Assembly (NCBI GenBank): GCA_023055505.1
Contig: JALIRH010000050.1
Location: 2,480,001-2,544,000 of the forward strand
Direction: 5' to 3'
Length of the DNA: 64,000 bases
From: Callipepla californica brunnescens
Lineage: Eukaryota > Chordata > Aves > Galliformes > Odontophoridae
Below the pieces are notes generated by a model. It saw only the letters and a program-made list of their open reading frames with translations, had not been told where the DNA came from and searched no databases. Below, in pieces: positions 23,101 to 36,534 of this stretch (within the stretch, counting starts at the first letter, position 1; every line of letters begins with the position of its first letter). The position numbers and the translations under genes are program-made.

Positions 23101-25600
23101 TTTAGAAAGAATACAAGAAAGTGAGTAAGAACTACAAGGCGGAAGAACAGGATAGGATGAGAGAGGAGGGGAGAGGCCTATGTCTTCTAACTGAAAAATA
23201 CAAAAACATAGTAATTACCAGCCTGTTTGTGGAAAGGGCCACATTTATACTGCTTGTTAAACTGAAACATTTTCTGAGGCTGTATGCTTCTTAATCTTAG
23301 CAGATGTGGTTGTGAAATTCATTCATACTGTTGTATTGGAAAAAATCCCATCTTTTTTTTTTATTTTAGCAACTGTATGAAGATTTAAGAGCAACAGACA
23401 TAACATCATTATGTGATTTTTTACTCAAAAATTTTTAATCTCGTTGCATACAGGCAGGAAAAAATATTTTATCTCTATTGATTGCTGTGGCTTCAAATCT
23501 TGAAGTCCGGAATAGTATTTGACCCCTTAGAGGCCTTGCTGTCAAGTTTGGAGGTGTAGGTCAAGAACATATGTTACAAGATGGGGTAGAGTCACAGTCA
23601 AATTTCCTTGAAAATACTATTTTACAACTATTTCAGTGTAGTGTAGTCCTAGTTTAGTATGACAAAGATAACCATGAGGTAAGTGGTTTTGGAAAATATT
23701 CATCTTCCTGGGTAGACCAGTGGGAAAAAATAGCACTCACCTGATGTAAAAAGCAGCAAAAGAACTATATTTTGTTCCTGCTTCTGTATGGAAATCTTGA
23801 CATTCCCCATTTCTCGATGGTAAGCAGTGGAAGACTCAACAGCTATAATAATTCAGCAGAGTGCTGAAAGGATTATAGAGCAGACTTTCAAGAGTTTACA
23901 ACGCTGTAGCTGAAAGAACTGCACTCATCTAGTCTTTCTAGTACATTAAGCATTGTTCTCTTTAGGAGTTCACTAACCTCAGCACGCTGCAAAAAAAAAC
24001 ATGGTTTGCAGTTGTTTCTTTAATTTGTCCAGTGGATAGGAAATAAATGATTACATTTTTTACTGCTGCACCCTAAGTATGAAGCTAAAGTGCATTAAAC
24101 TTATTTATTTCTGTGTACCCAGAGAAATATACTTCTTTAAAGAAAGGCAGCGAAGTGACTAAATGACCCTATGCATAGTAGGTAATAAATAAGATGGATG
24201 AATAATTGAAATGTGGGCATCAATAGATTAATTTTTACTAGGAGACTTATTTGCAGTAATGATTTTGGGAAGTAATCCCTCATCAGCAATCTGTCACATG
24301 AAGGAAAGGATTTTAGACTTTTGCTTGAAATTGTGCTAACTGTGCTGTGCTCTATCTCCCTACCTTCCTCTATTGTTTTTCTTCAGCTGTATTCAAAACT
24401 GAACAAGGAATACTTATAGGCAATTAAAAAGCCCTTTATATAACTTGCAGTTTGCTAATTCAAACACCAGATAATCAATCTGGAGACAACACTGAAATTT
24501 TTAACTTCTTCATATGCTCTTTGAATGGGAAGAAAAAAAAAACAAAAAAAACCATTCAGCTAAAGCATGGACTTTCAAGACATGAAAGAGAAATTGATCT
24601 TCAGTGTCTGTTGATGCAAACAGGAAAAGTTTGTTTTGAAATTTAATATTCTTTAGAATCATTCAGTTTTGAGTTCTTTCTGGGGAACTTGAGCAGTAAA
24701 GGTCATTAAAGTCATTAAATCACTGGAAAATATTTCACTTTTAAATATGAAGCTAACTCATGACCTGCTAAGTTCCTCAGTCTTTAATCCAGTATTTGGA
24801 ATGTTCCTACAACACTATTTCTTTTGATGTATATGCCTTTTCTGTTTTGAAAGCCTCTGTCTCATCCAAGTGTGTAGATTTTTGTAGGCACAAGGATTTA
24901 ACCTGCTCAGTCCAGATTAACGCTGTTTTAGACTTTGGATTTTTTTGTGTATAGAACCAAAAATAAATAAGCACACATTACTTAATATCGAACTCTAAAA
25001 CCAGTGTCTTTGATGCTTCACATAATAGAGAATAGAAGATAAAGACTGATCACAGACTCAGGGTTATGTCAAAACAACAATAATTGTCATTACAGAACCA
25101 CAGAATTGTTTTAAAGAGGATTTCTGTCGTGAGGGCATTCACTACAGTAATTTTCCCCTTGGAACCAGTGACAACCAAGATCCCATGGTAGAAAGAGCCA
25201 TGCCAGTAGGGCTGCAAAAGTCAGTAATAGTTAGAAGCATTGCTGGAACTTCAATACAAGTAAACAGTGGCTGTAGTATCCCTTCAGTCTTATATGTAGT
25301 TCCTCTCTCATAGAAGAAATGTTTTATTGCAGTCGTATATAAAGGACTCAACTGCTCTTGTATCTGCTCGTTATCTGACTATTTCTTTATTTCTGACTAA
25401 GAGAGACTTTATATCCTGTTTTGTGAAATCTTTTTAGACATTTCTGCAGATCTGTTGCTTTTTGGTTCTTTACTTGTATATCTTGTTGCACATTAAGAAA
25501 TCTATTAGGATGCCTGAAATCTCCCCATTTTTTTTTTTTTTCCTTTAGCTTGTATTATTTTGCCCATGACCAATAAAATTCTGAGACTATTCTCATCAAC
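20193..25600. other. Non-genic AT-rich DNA
   Basis: No gene or named transposon recognised. Small simple repeats are (TAAA)n at about 21339-21360 and A17 at 23010-23026. Short frames on both strands carry no recognisable domains. Confidence 0.5.
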
Positions 25601-28600
25601 TTCTTCCTGCTAATTGCTGAGCTCTCCCAGCACAGTGTGGTAAAGGAAAAAGCCTTTTGTACACTGCGTTTTACCTGTCTTAACGTTGACTGTCCAGGTG
25701 CTTTTAGTATAGTTTTTTTTTGACTCTGTTTCCTGTCTCTCAGTTTACCATCACCTCCACCATTTATACGCTGAATATCTCCACCATTGTGTGAAAGAGT
25801 TCATTTCTATTCAATTGCACTATAAATTTACGTAGATCTTTCAGTAGCAAGACTTAAGGAAAGATAAAAGGGGAGGCTTGTATACTTGAGCAACAGAAAA
25901 AAAAAAAACAAACACTAAGGAAAGGGGTTTTGTTGGTACTGAAGCTGTTCTGTGATTATATGAAAAGATTAATTTTCATGAGAAAAAAGTTGTGTATGTT
26001 TATATACAGCAAAAGATAAGCTAGATCAGCAGAGTTCGTGGCCGCACAAAATTTAAGTATGCCATATGTGCTATCATATCAGTACGTTTGTGCACTTGGA
26101 TTAATTATGCATTGAGTAATAAAAGGTAAAGATAAAAGCCTTTTCAAAGTAGAAAGAGGAAATAAATGTCATTTGTCTCTAGATTTATTAAGAAACTATG
26201 ATGAATGCAGAACTCTTTACTGCAAAAGAAAAAAAAATAATTTATGGAAATCTCTACAATAATAAATGTACATATTCCAAATTAGTGTTCTTAACTGCAC
26301 GTAATTATTCTTTGTATAGTTATCATCAATACATGTAGAGTAAGGTTAATAGAAATTATCACAAAGTGGCAGATAAGAGCTAAACACACTTTACTATTCC
26401 AGACATGATCTGAAATACGTTTTGAAAGGAAAGATCTGAAATTATCAACAGCTACTAACAGAAACAAAAAAGGCAAACCTTATTACCACAATGTGTGGGT
26501 CCTTTTTTCAACCACCTAAGCTCACTTTAAATTATTCTTCCATTAACTCACTGTGCTGCCTACTTCTATCCCTTGCTGAGCAAACTTCAAGAGCTGTACC
26601 CAGCATGTGTCCTGTAGCTCAGCACAGGAAGCACTTGGGTACTCTGTATTCATGGGGAGAAATGGGAGGAGGGAGAAAAGCCATGGGGGGAAAAGGAAAA
26701 AAAAGAAAGAAAGAAAAGAAATTGAATGCATAGGAGCTGTTAGCTTTCCTGTATTAAACTGGAAAATGGAAATGAAGTATTTTTCTTTATTATTAGATGG
26801 GGTGGATCCATTTTCTTCACACTATGTTACTTATTTTTGTACTATTTGCATTGTTCTCGGTGCTTTAACTAATGGTAATGGTTAATACAATGTCAAATTG
26901 CAAATACAAAATAAAATAACTTTATATGCACTTTATAACTAAGTCATGTAAAATTTAGAACAAAAAACAGTTTTTCATTAGAACAGACAGAACCTTTACT
27001 CTGAGTAGAGCTGCAGGTTTGACTTGGCCCAGTCACCTTTATTTCCACTACATGGCCAATTCTTTTTCTTCATTTTTGGCACTGAAACAAAATTTCCAGT
27101 CTTCCTTGTACTGAGCTAAGTTTTTCTTGTCAGTTATCTGACTGTCATGTATTTCTTCATGGACTACATAGTTGCTGTAACTTTCATGATACACACGAAC
27201 TCCTCACAACTTACACTCAAATGGAAATTTGAAATATTTATACACATTGTATTAATTTACGAGAAAACATAAGATTTATGGCAAAACTACAGGCTAAGGA
27301 AGGAAACAAAACTAAAACCATGTCAGTCTTTTTCCTTCCTCACTAAGAATATGAAGATTAAAACGTATGCAGCAGAAGCAGATGAAATTACATTCTATGA
27401 CACTTTATAACTCTGATGCAGATATGTGATTGATTGCAAGGTGGCATAGCTGCTGGCATTTTTTTGTCTACAGTTTCTCAGATGAACTTCAAGTACATCA
27501 GTGACACATACAATGTTTCAGACGCTTTGAGTGATTTCAAAGGTAATAATTTATGAGAGCTTTTGGAGCCAGTTATTGGTTTTGTCTCAGGAGAGATTGA
27601 TTTATTATTTTTTTAATCTTCAGTTCCTCATTGTATGTTCTGTTTATCTCATCTTATTTTGCTAGAAAACAAATACATAGAACTTTAAATCAGAAGTGTC
27701 TACTCTTGACTGCATGTCATTATCTTAAAATGATTGTTTGTATGTAATGATTGAACTTGCAAATGCCCATGCAGCATTTGAATCTAGAAAAAGGCAAGAA
27801 GTAGCTGGAAATAGTACCTTATTTGTAAGACTGTAGTCTTATCATACCAATACATTCAAAACAACCTGAATCTTCTCATATCTACATAGACATAAATCAG
27901 AAAAATCCGCACTCAAATTGACCCCATTTATCTAGCATGTCCGCAGTTATCTCAGGAGGTCAGTAGCTGAAATCAAATAATATACAATTATTCAGATCTA
28001 CTAAATTTAGCAGTCCTAGAAATCACAACTAAATCTTCTAGTAGTTATCACACTGTTTGGGTTACAGAAGTTCCCTCACCTTTTTACCTCAAAATCTGTG
28101 AATTTATGCCGCTGGTTCTATTAGTCTTCAAGAAAAAGACTTGCAAATGTAATATGTGAATCTTACACACTGTGATTGAAAATTTGTAGTTAAAAAAATG
28201 AAACCACAAGCAAATGAAAACACAAGCAAAGGTACTGAATAAAATAAGTATCATGAAAAGATTCCACTTTGAAATTTTGAATTTCTAAAATATATATGAC
28301 AAATACACAAACCATACTTAACACTTGATAGTGCTCTGCTCTTCCTACTAACATTCTTTTTGATCATGGTAATAATACACTATGAAGCATCACTCTGTTG
28401 GATGTAGTTAAAGCCTATTTAAGCCTAAGAAACGACTAGCGCTCTCCCAGGGGAAAATATCTGAACATTTTTATTTTTACCTCAATCACTCCAGAAAATT
28501 TCATGAGGGATGGTCTTAGTCACTGTTGCAAAGAAATTGCTGCCACCAGTATTCCTGGAAAAATAGGAGAAAATGAATGAGTAAATATGTTGCTGAAACA

Positions 28601-31600
28601 TACTGAATGATTCAGTATTAAATGCTTCAGGCTTACTTGAGCTTCAGTTGAAGAAGATTTATGCAAATCAGGCAGTTAACAGATATTCATGTCAGTAATC
28701 TTTGTAAAAAATGCAGACAAAAAAAATATTCCACTCTACCTCCTCTCCCCATTCTCTTCTCCTATTCCCAAGAGCTAATTTTCTGCCACACAGGCCACAA
28801 CTTTTAGGTCTCATTTTTTCAATATTTCTGTTCTCATAAAAAATTAATTTAATGGCACTTTGTGCCATTAAAGCATCTGACTGCTTTTTCTTTATTTTGG
28901 CTTTTTAAAGTTGTGACATTTAAATATATTTTTTCTTTTTTTTTTTTTTTTTTAATGAGAAACAATAACAGAAATACCCTACATATTCAGGGATAATAAA
29001 TGTATTCATAAGAAATATGCTTAGAGTCTTTGGCGTTTTCCCATGCTGGATAAATAAGTCAGATTGAAAAATCTTTATTTTTGCAGCTTCTTTGCATCTG
29101 AACAAGAAATGATCTGGATCTAATACTGCTAGCAAACTCCATTCTTCTTCAGGCACTAAGAGGCAAATCAAGAGAAGAACCAAAGCACTAAAATAATGAG
29201 CTTTGCTGTACTTTTTGTCCTTAGCAGAGCAATTAAATAGAACAGTAAAAGAGACTAGAAAAATGTACTTAGATCACTCTGAAAATAATGCTTCATATTT
29301 CTTTCCATTGAAACTGCAACAGATGCAAAGAACACAATAACACTATTCTGCACTGTTATGTTTTTAATCCCCAGTTTAATTTTACTCATGGTCAATTTAT
29401 AACACTTTTCTTCTTCCAACAGTACTCTTTAGGTTAAGTGGTCCTTCTTTCATGGCATGTAATTATTTTCCAAACATCATTATTTTTAGAAAGTGATTAT
29501 GTCTTCTTAACCACTATTCATCTTTTGTACCATTATTTTGCTGACTTAGAAAGGATGAGCACTTTGACTCTATTTTTTATGAAATACACTCTAGCATTCT
29601 AATTATTTTGCATCATCTGTTGAAGCTTGATTTCCTCTCTGTTTCATTTGAATAGATTGTGTATTCCCGGTGCAGAGTGTTAAGTGTCCTCAAACAAGTT
29701 TCACAAATATTTAATGGAGAGCCAGCATAAGTCATTATGCAAAATGTCAGTCTACCTTTGGAAACCAAGTGATAATTTCTAATGTTTGTGGATCTTATTT
29801 GAATGCATGTGGTATTTTGCTAAATGTGGTATTGTATAGGACTCTGAACAATAGGTTTGAAAATAGGGAACTGCTCAGAATACACAGCCTTTAAGTAAGT
29901 CATTGAAAGTTAGTGCCTGTGACCATTCTTTCAAAAAATAAACCCATCCTAACTTATCTTAAAAATTGCTATTTGGCAGAGGATAGTTTTAAATCAGTTA
30001 AAAGACTGTGAATGTAGTATTTCTCATTAAACGATGTATAAAGTTTTATCGTCAGCTTTAGAAAGCTGTAATAGAGGAAGGCAGCCTAAGGTAGGATAAA
30101 TTAAACAGTTGAGCAGAAATGTTAATTAAGCAGCTTCAAGGAAGAAGAGAATTATTATTTCTTAATCCTCCACAGTCACCTGTGATATTTCATTGCTTTA
30201 ATGCAAGCAGTGAGCACAGAAGTAAAGTTTTGTAGGAAAGCAAGTAAGCATGATCATGTCACTCATTGGATAAAAAAAATGGAGGTGGGTCAGAGTGGCT
30301 ATTTTGGTGTTTCTCATCGCCATCTTTAAAAACAGGAACACAAAATACTGTAGAAACACTTCAAGGTTTACAGCTTTTGCGTAGTTTTAAGAGACTTAAT
30401 AAAAAGATCTGATGTCCATTGAAGGTTTTGAAACAGCCAAATTGTGACATAATGCGTCTTCTTAGAAGTCAATAGCTTTCTTCCTGTTATTTCCAGGAAA
30501 ACATGAACTTAAATCTTTTTTAATGGTAATCTTTAATCTCAGTGTTTCAGATCATGGTAGACATTCCATTCTTTTGGATCATCATTTAAAGGGAAACTGC
30601 CAAATTTCCAATGCTTCTGAATTATGAGGGCCTAGTCATAGCATTGAAGTGAACGTAGCTGGTAATGGTAAGATGTTTTAGATTTAATTTTCTGAACAGT
30701 ATTCTGACTTCCTAGAAAGTTAGAGTAAAAGCAGGAGTTTGGAAAATTTTCCAAGGCTAACCTTCTATATGCAGGCTCAACAATTAGAAAACTTCCTGAG
30801 GAGATGATAGAATATCCTCTATCCTCTTGCAGTGTGAGAGCTATTAAATAAAGACAATATGAGGAGGTCATTCATTTACATTTAGAAGTAAACTCAATAC
30901 ATACTCAATATATTGATCAAGAACTTGATCCTGTAGATGTAGTTGGGATGCACAGTTAGCACTCTTTTTTCTTTAAGGATACTGAATATTTGAGTGCTGA
31001 CCATATGAGACTGAGGCCACTTAAGTATGAGGTGTTTTTGTAAGTGAAGAAAATGCATTGAGATGGCAAGAAAAACCTCTAATAATGAAAAATGAGATAA
31101 CCTAGGTTGTACTTTTTGGTAATAGAGCTTTTAAATTTGTGATTTTAGGCTCAGATGACTTATCCACATCTGAATGAAAAACAGGTGTCAGTGACTCTTA
31201 ACCAGCACCAAGAGCAGGTTTAAAACCTTATTATGCATTTTGAATGATGTTAATTGTGTCTACCATATTACTTTTTGCTATTTTTTTAATATGCTAATGA
31301 AATCATACAGCTAATAGAATTTTTAAACATAACTAATTTTTCCAGCCTGAATATGGTCCCTAAGTCTTTTCACAATATTTTTAGAAGATCAAATATGAAT
31401 TTACAATGCTAGACATCCATAAGTTGTTCAGTTAATAAGTTTTATGTGAAGATCGCTCTTCTTTTTCATGACATTTTTTCCCTAAGGATTTATCAAAATA
31501 GCTAGCGTTCTCAAAACATTGAATCTTCTTCTTACTAGTGTTGAAAAATAAAAAAATAAAAAAGACTAAGGACAATATATTAACTGATATGTTTTGAACA

Positions 31601-34600
31601 TTACTTTTATCCAGTTTAGGCATGACTAATAATGAGTAAATATACAATCAAAGAAGTTATTAAAGAGTAATATAAATAATATAAAGAAGAATATAAAGAA
31701 ATAATAAATAATATAAACAGAGAATGTGGCATCAGAATTTAGAAGTGACAACTTGAAAAAATATTGCAAGTCAAAAACTGAAATGACTGAGGGGAATATA
31801 AGCAAAATGGGGATTGAAGCGATGATCAAAATGAAGAGTAAAAGAGAATGGTAGTGTAGAAAAAGATTAATAGAAAAATGCAGTACTGAGAATGGCACTG
31901 AAAATGTAAGTCTAACAGTTCATTTGAAACAGAAAATGCTGATTTGTCAGACAGGTAATGAGAAACAATTGCTTTTCTGGCATTTCCAGACATGAACACT
32001 TTACAAAATAGCAATGTGAAATTATGGATTTTTCTTTTTTCTTTTTTTTTTTTTTTTATTTTTTTATTTCACAAATTGAAATTGTGTATGGTTTATAAAT
32101 TCTAATTTATATTTACAAAATTTAACTATTTTGAATATATTTCATTGTTACGAAAAATAGAATTTAGAAGATACTGGTGCTGAAAAGATCAAATTTCATC
32201 TTCTTTTTTTATTTACATATAAAATTTGCTAAATTATTCGTAAATCATCTGGAGTAGGGAAGAAAATATAAAGACTATTATTTTGTTTTAATTAGTCCCA
32301 CAGAGATTAACATATCAATAAAATGGACTTTCTTGGTAAATCGAGCAAGAGAGCAACCTCAAACACTGCACTGCTCATTCTTCATACAGTTTTATTTTTA
32401 GTGTCTTTATTGTCACAACTGAGTTTTCAACCAATTAATATCATCTGGAAAAGAGTTTGTTCCCAGACCTGTGGAAGGCAGGGATAGGTTTTAGTGAGCA
32501 GTAAGGATGAACTGCACCAAAACTGGCTCCCCCTACAGTCCTGCAGTAGTACCCCAGTATGCTTGACACCTTTAAACACTTGTGTGCCAACTCATGTTTC
32601 ATAATACCAGAGCAGGGATACAGCCTTCACGTATGCTCTGAGTTGTACATAAGTACTGTAATAGACCCACATGAGTGTGATGTAGGACCCCAGTGTGATC
32701 CAGGAACACAGGTACTTCAAGTGCAGCTAGGTGATGTTAATGAGCATAAGAGTGCTCACTGGTCCTGTTTTATTTATCAGTGCAAGACAGTCTTCTATGT
32801 TTCAAAGACTTGTTTATACAGAGCCTTATAACTTATTCCGAAGTTGAAGTAATTTCCAAAGGTGTCCTGCTGTTGTTACATGTAAGTCTTCCATGACTTC
32901 TTGGAGTAAAATTGGAGTGAAATTGAACCACATATGAGGTAGTTCAGGACTTGAATTAACATCTGGTAAAAATATGTATGAAAGATCAGTTCCATAAGTG
33001 CTTCTTAGAAGCAACAGACAAATATGAAAATCTTTCTCTTAACGCTGAATATGACTGTAGAGCCAAAAATATGTCAAGATACTCTTATCTTAAAAACAGA
33101 GCAGAAGTAGGATATAGATTTGTACTTGTAAAGAATGAAATGAACAGATGTTCTGTCAACAAACTGATCACTGTACACCACAATTTAAAACAAATGAAAC
33201 CAATACGTTTATGACATTTTTACAAAAATTAGTTTTTCTTTAAGCTGCAGTTAGAGGCTGTTACTTCGAGCATCATTTTGTTAAATACAGAGTTTATTTA
33301 AATAAATAAATAAATAAATAAACAGTTTGGGTCTAGTACCAAACTTTAAGTTTTATTTGGAAGCAGTGAGACTCTCTTCTGCAGTTGCATTACCTTCTAT
33401 TGCGGTTTAGGTTACTTAGTTATTTTTTACTTTGTAGATATGCCATTATCAAACAAAGTTGTGATCGAAATTTCTCCAAGGTCTGTAGGAGTTAAAAGTA
33501 GTGTGCAGGCCAGGAAATGTTGTTTCACCCCTTTCTGTCGAATTTTCAGAATGTCAGTTCTGTCATTCCTTAGTAAGTTCTCCTTAACACTCTGCAGCTT
33601 GGAAGAGCTCATTTTAGTCTATCCCATAAATTCTGTATCTGGTACTTTAGATTTTCAATATGAATATGCAGAGGGCTAGTTGCAGAATTTTAAGGCAGGC
33701 CAGCACAATTCCACATGGCATTTTAACACAATTGGTTGTTGTTTTTTTCTAAAAAAAAAAAAAAAATTATCTCTTTAGATTCTCACAGATAACAGCTGCT
33801 TTAGAGGGAACATTTTTACCTACATCCTTAACTTAATTTGTTTTTATAAACTATTGTCTCAAATACTAATTTACAGAAAATGGTGTTCTTCATTGTTAAG
33901 TACATTCTGCAGTTTTGTGTCTTGAACAGGATCTTTCTTAACTTTTGACATGATATCTTTAAACACTTTCTCTAGATATTTGGATGATCAGGATTTATTA
34001 TAATACTTAAAGAATAAGTAGCTTCATAACATTTTGACTGTAACTTCTGTATTTATATTTTTTCTTTGTATTCTGGTAGTTTTTATCTGCTCTTTGTAGA
34101 ATCCTTGTGTGAACAGTGTGAACAATCAGTATGTTGACAGTCATAAATGTTTATCAAAATGATCATTCTAGAACAAAACCAGAAGCCTTGTAGAAAATAT
34201 TCCCTTTGAAACGGTCAGAGATCCAGGCTTTTATAGAAAACTCCCAGTTCTGCAGAGTGTGCATAAAAAGGTGGAGTTCTGCCAGAGCTCTTTGCTGTAT
34301 TTTTGTGCTGAAATTAAGGGATGGTGGAAATGGAAAGGAAGCACAAAGGAGAACTTATTCCACTGCACTGGTTTTGTGAATATACTTTAAAATATTGCTT
34401 TTCTTGACATATTTGTATCGTTTTTACAGTCAGATTAGGTGATGTTGCCAAGTAGGCTGTCTTTCAAGTTTGAGTTGTCACTACATTTTTTTTGAAAACA
34501 GCGATTAACCCACTTGACCCTTTTATATGAAGTAGGTGTGGTGTTCATGTAAACCATAAAATAGATCCAGACCCAAGAAAGCCTGATATCCAGTTCACTA

Positions 34601-35089
34601 GAGGGAGCACCCCAACTAGAAAGATCAGCTGAAAACTGCAGATGTTTTAAATGAAGCTTAAAAGGCTTTCTAGCTCTGTGAAGCTGGAGGAAGTTTGGCT
34701 ACATGTTAATTTTGTACTTTGGTGAATGGGTGCTATAATGTTTTCTTGTTGTTATGCTCATACCTTATTCCCCATCACATGCTTGCAGTAGCAACGTGAG
34801 GATAGAAAAAAAAAGGAAGATGACTGTCTGTGATTTTCATCTGTTGTTCATGATACAAATTTGTATGGCATGCTCTACTCACTACTAAACTCAGAGCAGC
34901 AGTAAGAAAATCAGTAATATTCCGTCCTCTGGTCGATAAAGAAATATCAGCCAGCCAAATGTTCCTGAAGCTTCCATAACCTGGAGATATCTATATAATA
35001 AGAGTAGTGTGTAAGTAATCGTGCTCATGCTGGATTGAAACTTTGTCTCAATGACAGCTCTGCCTCTGTTTTTTTCTAACAGCAGGCAC
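25601..35089. other. Non-genic AT-rich DNA
   Basis: Nearly 9.5 kb without a recognisable gene or transposon. Simple sequence includes a purine-rich block at about 26655-26722, a T-rich block at 28928-28953, TAATATAAA-like AT-rich repeats at about 31660-31720, a T-rich block at about 32030-32070, (TAAA)n at 33297-33322 and an A-run at about 33751-33766. The frames present look like chance. Confidence 0.5.
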
Positions 35090-35141
35090 AAAAAAAAAAA
35101 AAAAAAAAAATCCAAAAACAAACAAACAAACAAACAAACAG
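35090..35141. repeat. Poly(A) run followed by (CAAA)n
   Basis: A21 at 35090-35110, a short A-rich link, then about six CAAA units to 35141. It looks like a tail-derived microsatellite on the + strand, but no retroposon body is recognised upstream. Confidence 0.9.
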
Positions 35142-35214
35142 TCCCAGAAATGTTCCCTTCTCATTGCATTTTGCTAAAACATTCAAGTAGCAGCTTAGTG
35201 TAAAACTCTGTGCT

Positions 35215-35560
35215 GTTTCCTCCCGTGCTGCTGCCAGGCTGGCAGCACACTGCTTACCTCAGCACCTGGGAGTGGGCCTGAGGTCAGGGCCTGACCCACC
35301 ATGCTGCCTCAGGCCCAGCCTGCACTGCCCCACACCCGGCTCTGCCGCTTCCCTCAGGGAGTGCCATTTTTAGGCTATGACAGAATTTCCAGGGGCTGAT
35401 ATTTATATAGCACAACAAAGTGAACAGTATTTTCTGAGAAGCAGCTGTGGGGTGCAGCAGCATGGCGGCCCTTGCCTTGCCTTCCCACGCCTGGCAGTGA
35501 GGGCTGCAGGGCAGCTGTAGAGGGGCAGGCCACAACTCCAGCCTCATGCTTGTGGAAACC
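35215..35560. other. GC-rich island in AT-rich DNA
   Basis: Two GC-rich blocks (about 35215-35370 and 35445-35560) flank an AT-richer middle. They stand out sharply from the surroundings but contain only a handful of CpGs, so this is not a classical CpG-island promoter. A 19-nt perfect palindrome sits at 35229-35247 (arms TGCTGCCAG and CTGGCAGCA around a G). Overlapping - strand frames of 87-88 codons (35284-35547 and 35375-35641) are open but match nothing I know. It could be a fragment of an unrecognised LTR or other repeat, a regulatory element, or drift. Confidence 0.4.
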
Positions 35561-36439
35561 CCTATGGAACCAAGGAGTGTGCAGAAATAGCATATGAAGA
35601 AAATCTCTAGAGGTGAAGAGAGAAAGGTAAAAGTTTATCATCAGTGCATGCCAGAGAGGATTCTCACTAGAGTACTCTAGGTATAGAAAATAATTTCTTT
35701 CCCCCTTGGTAGAAATTGAGGGGTGGGCACACCTATCTGATCAGTGGTCATTTCTGATCAGGTTACTGCTGGATAATTTCTGGTAGAAAGCTTCATGGCT
35801 TTAGTTGAATGCATTCTGTCAGAATCTTACAATATACCCAAAACACAGATTATACCCAAATATCCAGAAATTGTAGTGTTTCAGTCCAGATTCTGATCAG
35901 CTTTAGGTCTCTGACACCTGAAATCTAAACTCACAAATTCAGTTCTAAATTCTTGTAGGCTTGATGGACCTTTGTGATCCTACGAAGTTACTTTTTCATT
36001 TATTTCTGTTCAAATGCAGAATGCATGTTAATTACCCTTTTATGTTAGTACTGAAAACACTAGCAAATTATAGTGTTTTTCATAAGGCTAGCTATAGCTC
36101 ATTTTAGTATAGTCTATTTTAGATGATCAGAAAAGTTTAAAGCCTGACGTTACATCTAGTTTAGCTTTGGGTGACCAATTTCTCATTTATGAACATAGTC
36201 CAAAAGTCAGCAGCTGTCATATTATTCAACAGCAAACTACAAGCCCATTGTGCCCATATTCCCACTATTTTTTATTTTTTTTCCCTACACAAGAAAAACT
36301 TAGAACAGAGATGTGAGCCAAAATTAATTCTGAAAGAATGTGAGAATTCCAGTGATGATCCTCTCTACAGCTCCACAGCTAGGAATAGGTCAGGGAAGTG
36401 CATACCAAAAATCTCTGCATGCTTATTGTTTTGCAGTGA
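35561..36439. other. Non-genic DNA
   Basis: No feature recognised. A short 'ggcttgatggacctttgtga' at about 35959-35978 faintly recalls a CR1 tail but lacks the octamers. Confidence 0.5.
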
Positions 36440-36534
36440 TTTTATTTTATTTTATTTTATTTTATTTTATTTTATTTTATTTTATTTTATTTTATTTTAT
36501 TTTATTTTATTTTATTTTATTTTATTTTATTTTT
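36440..36534. repeat. (ATTTT)n microsatellite, about 19 uninterrupted copies
   Basis: Ninety-five bases of pure pentanucleotide repeat with no interruption, ending in T5 and then CTGTTG. It fills the FILFY-repeating parts of the frames at 36171-36602 and 36340-36555, which are artefacts. Purity and length suggest a polymorphic locus. Confidence 0.98.

Noticed and set aside
25094..25110. 'agaaccacagaattg', resembling a reversed CR1 terminus
   Set aside because: Too short and no further CR1 sequence follows on the right.
35959..35982. CR1-like tail
   Set aside because: Only about 20 bases resemble CR1 and the terminal octamers are missing.
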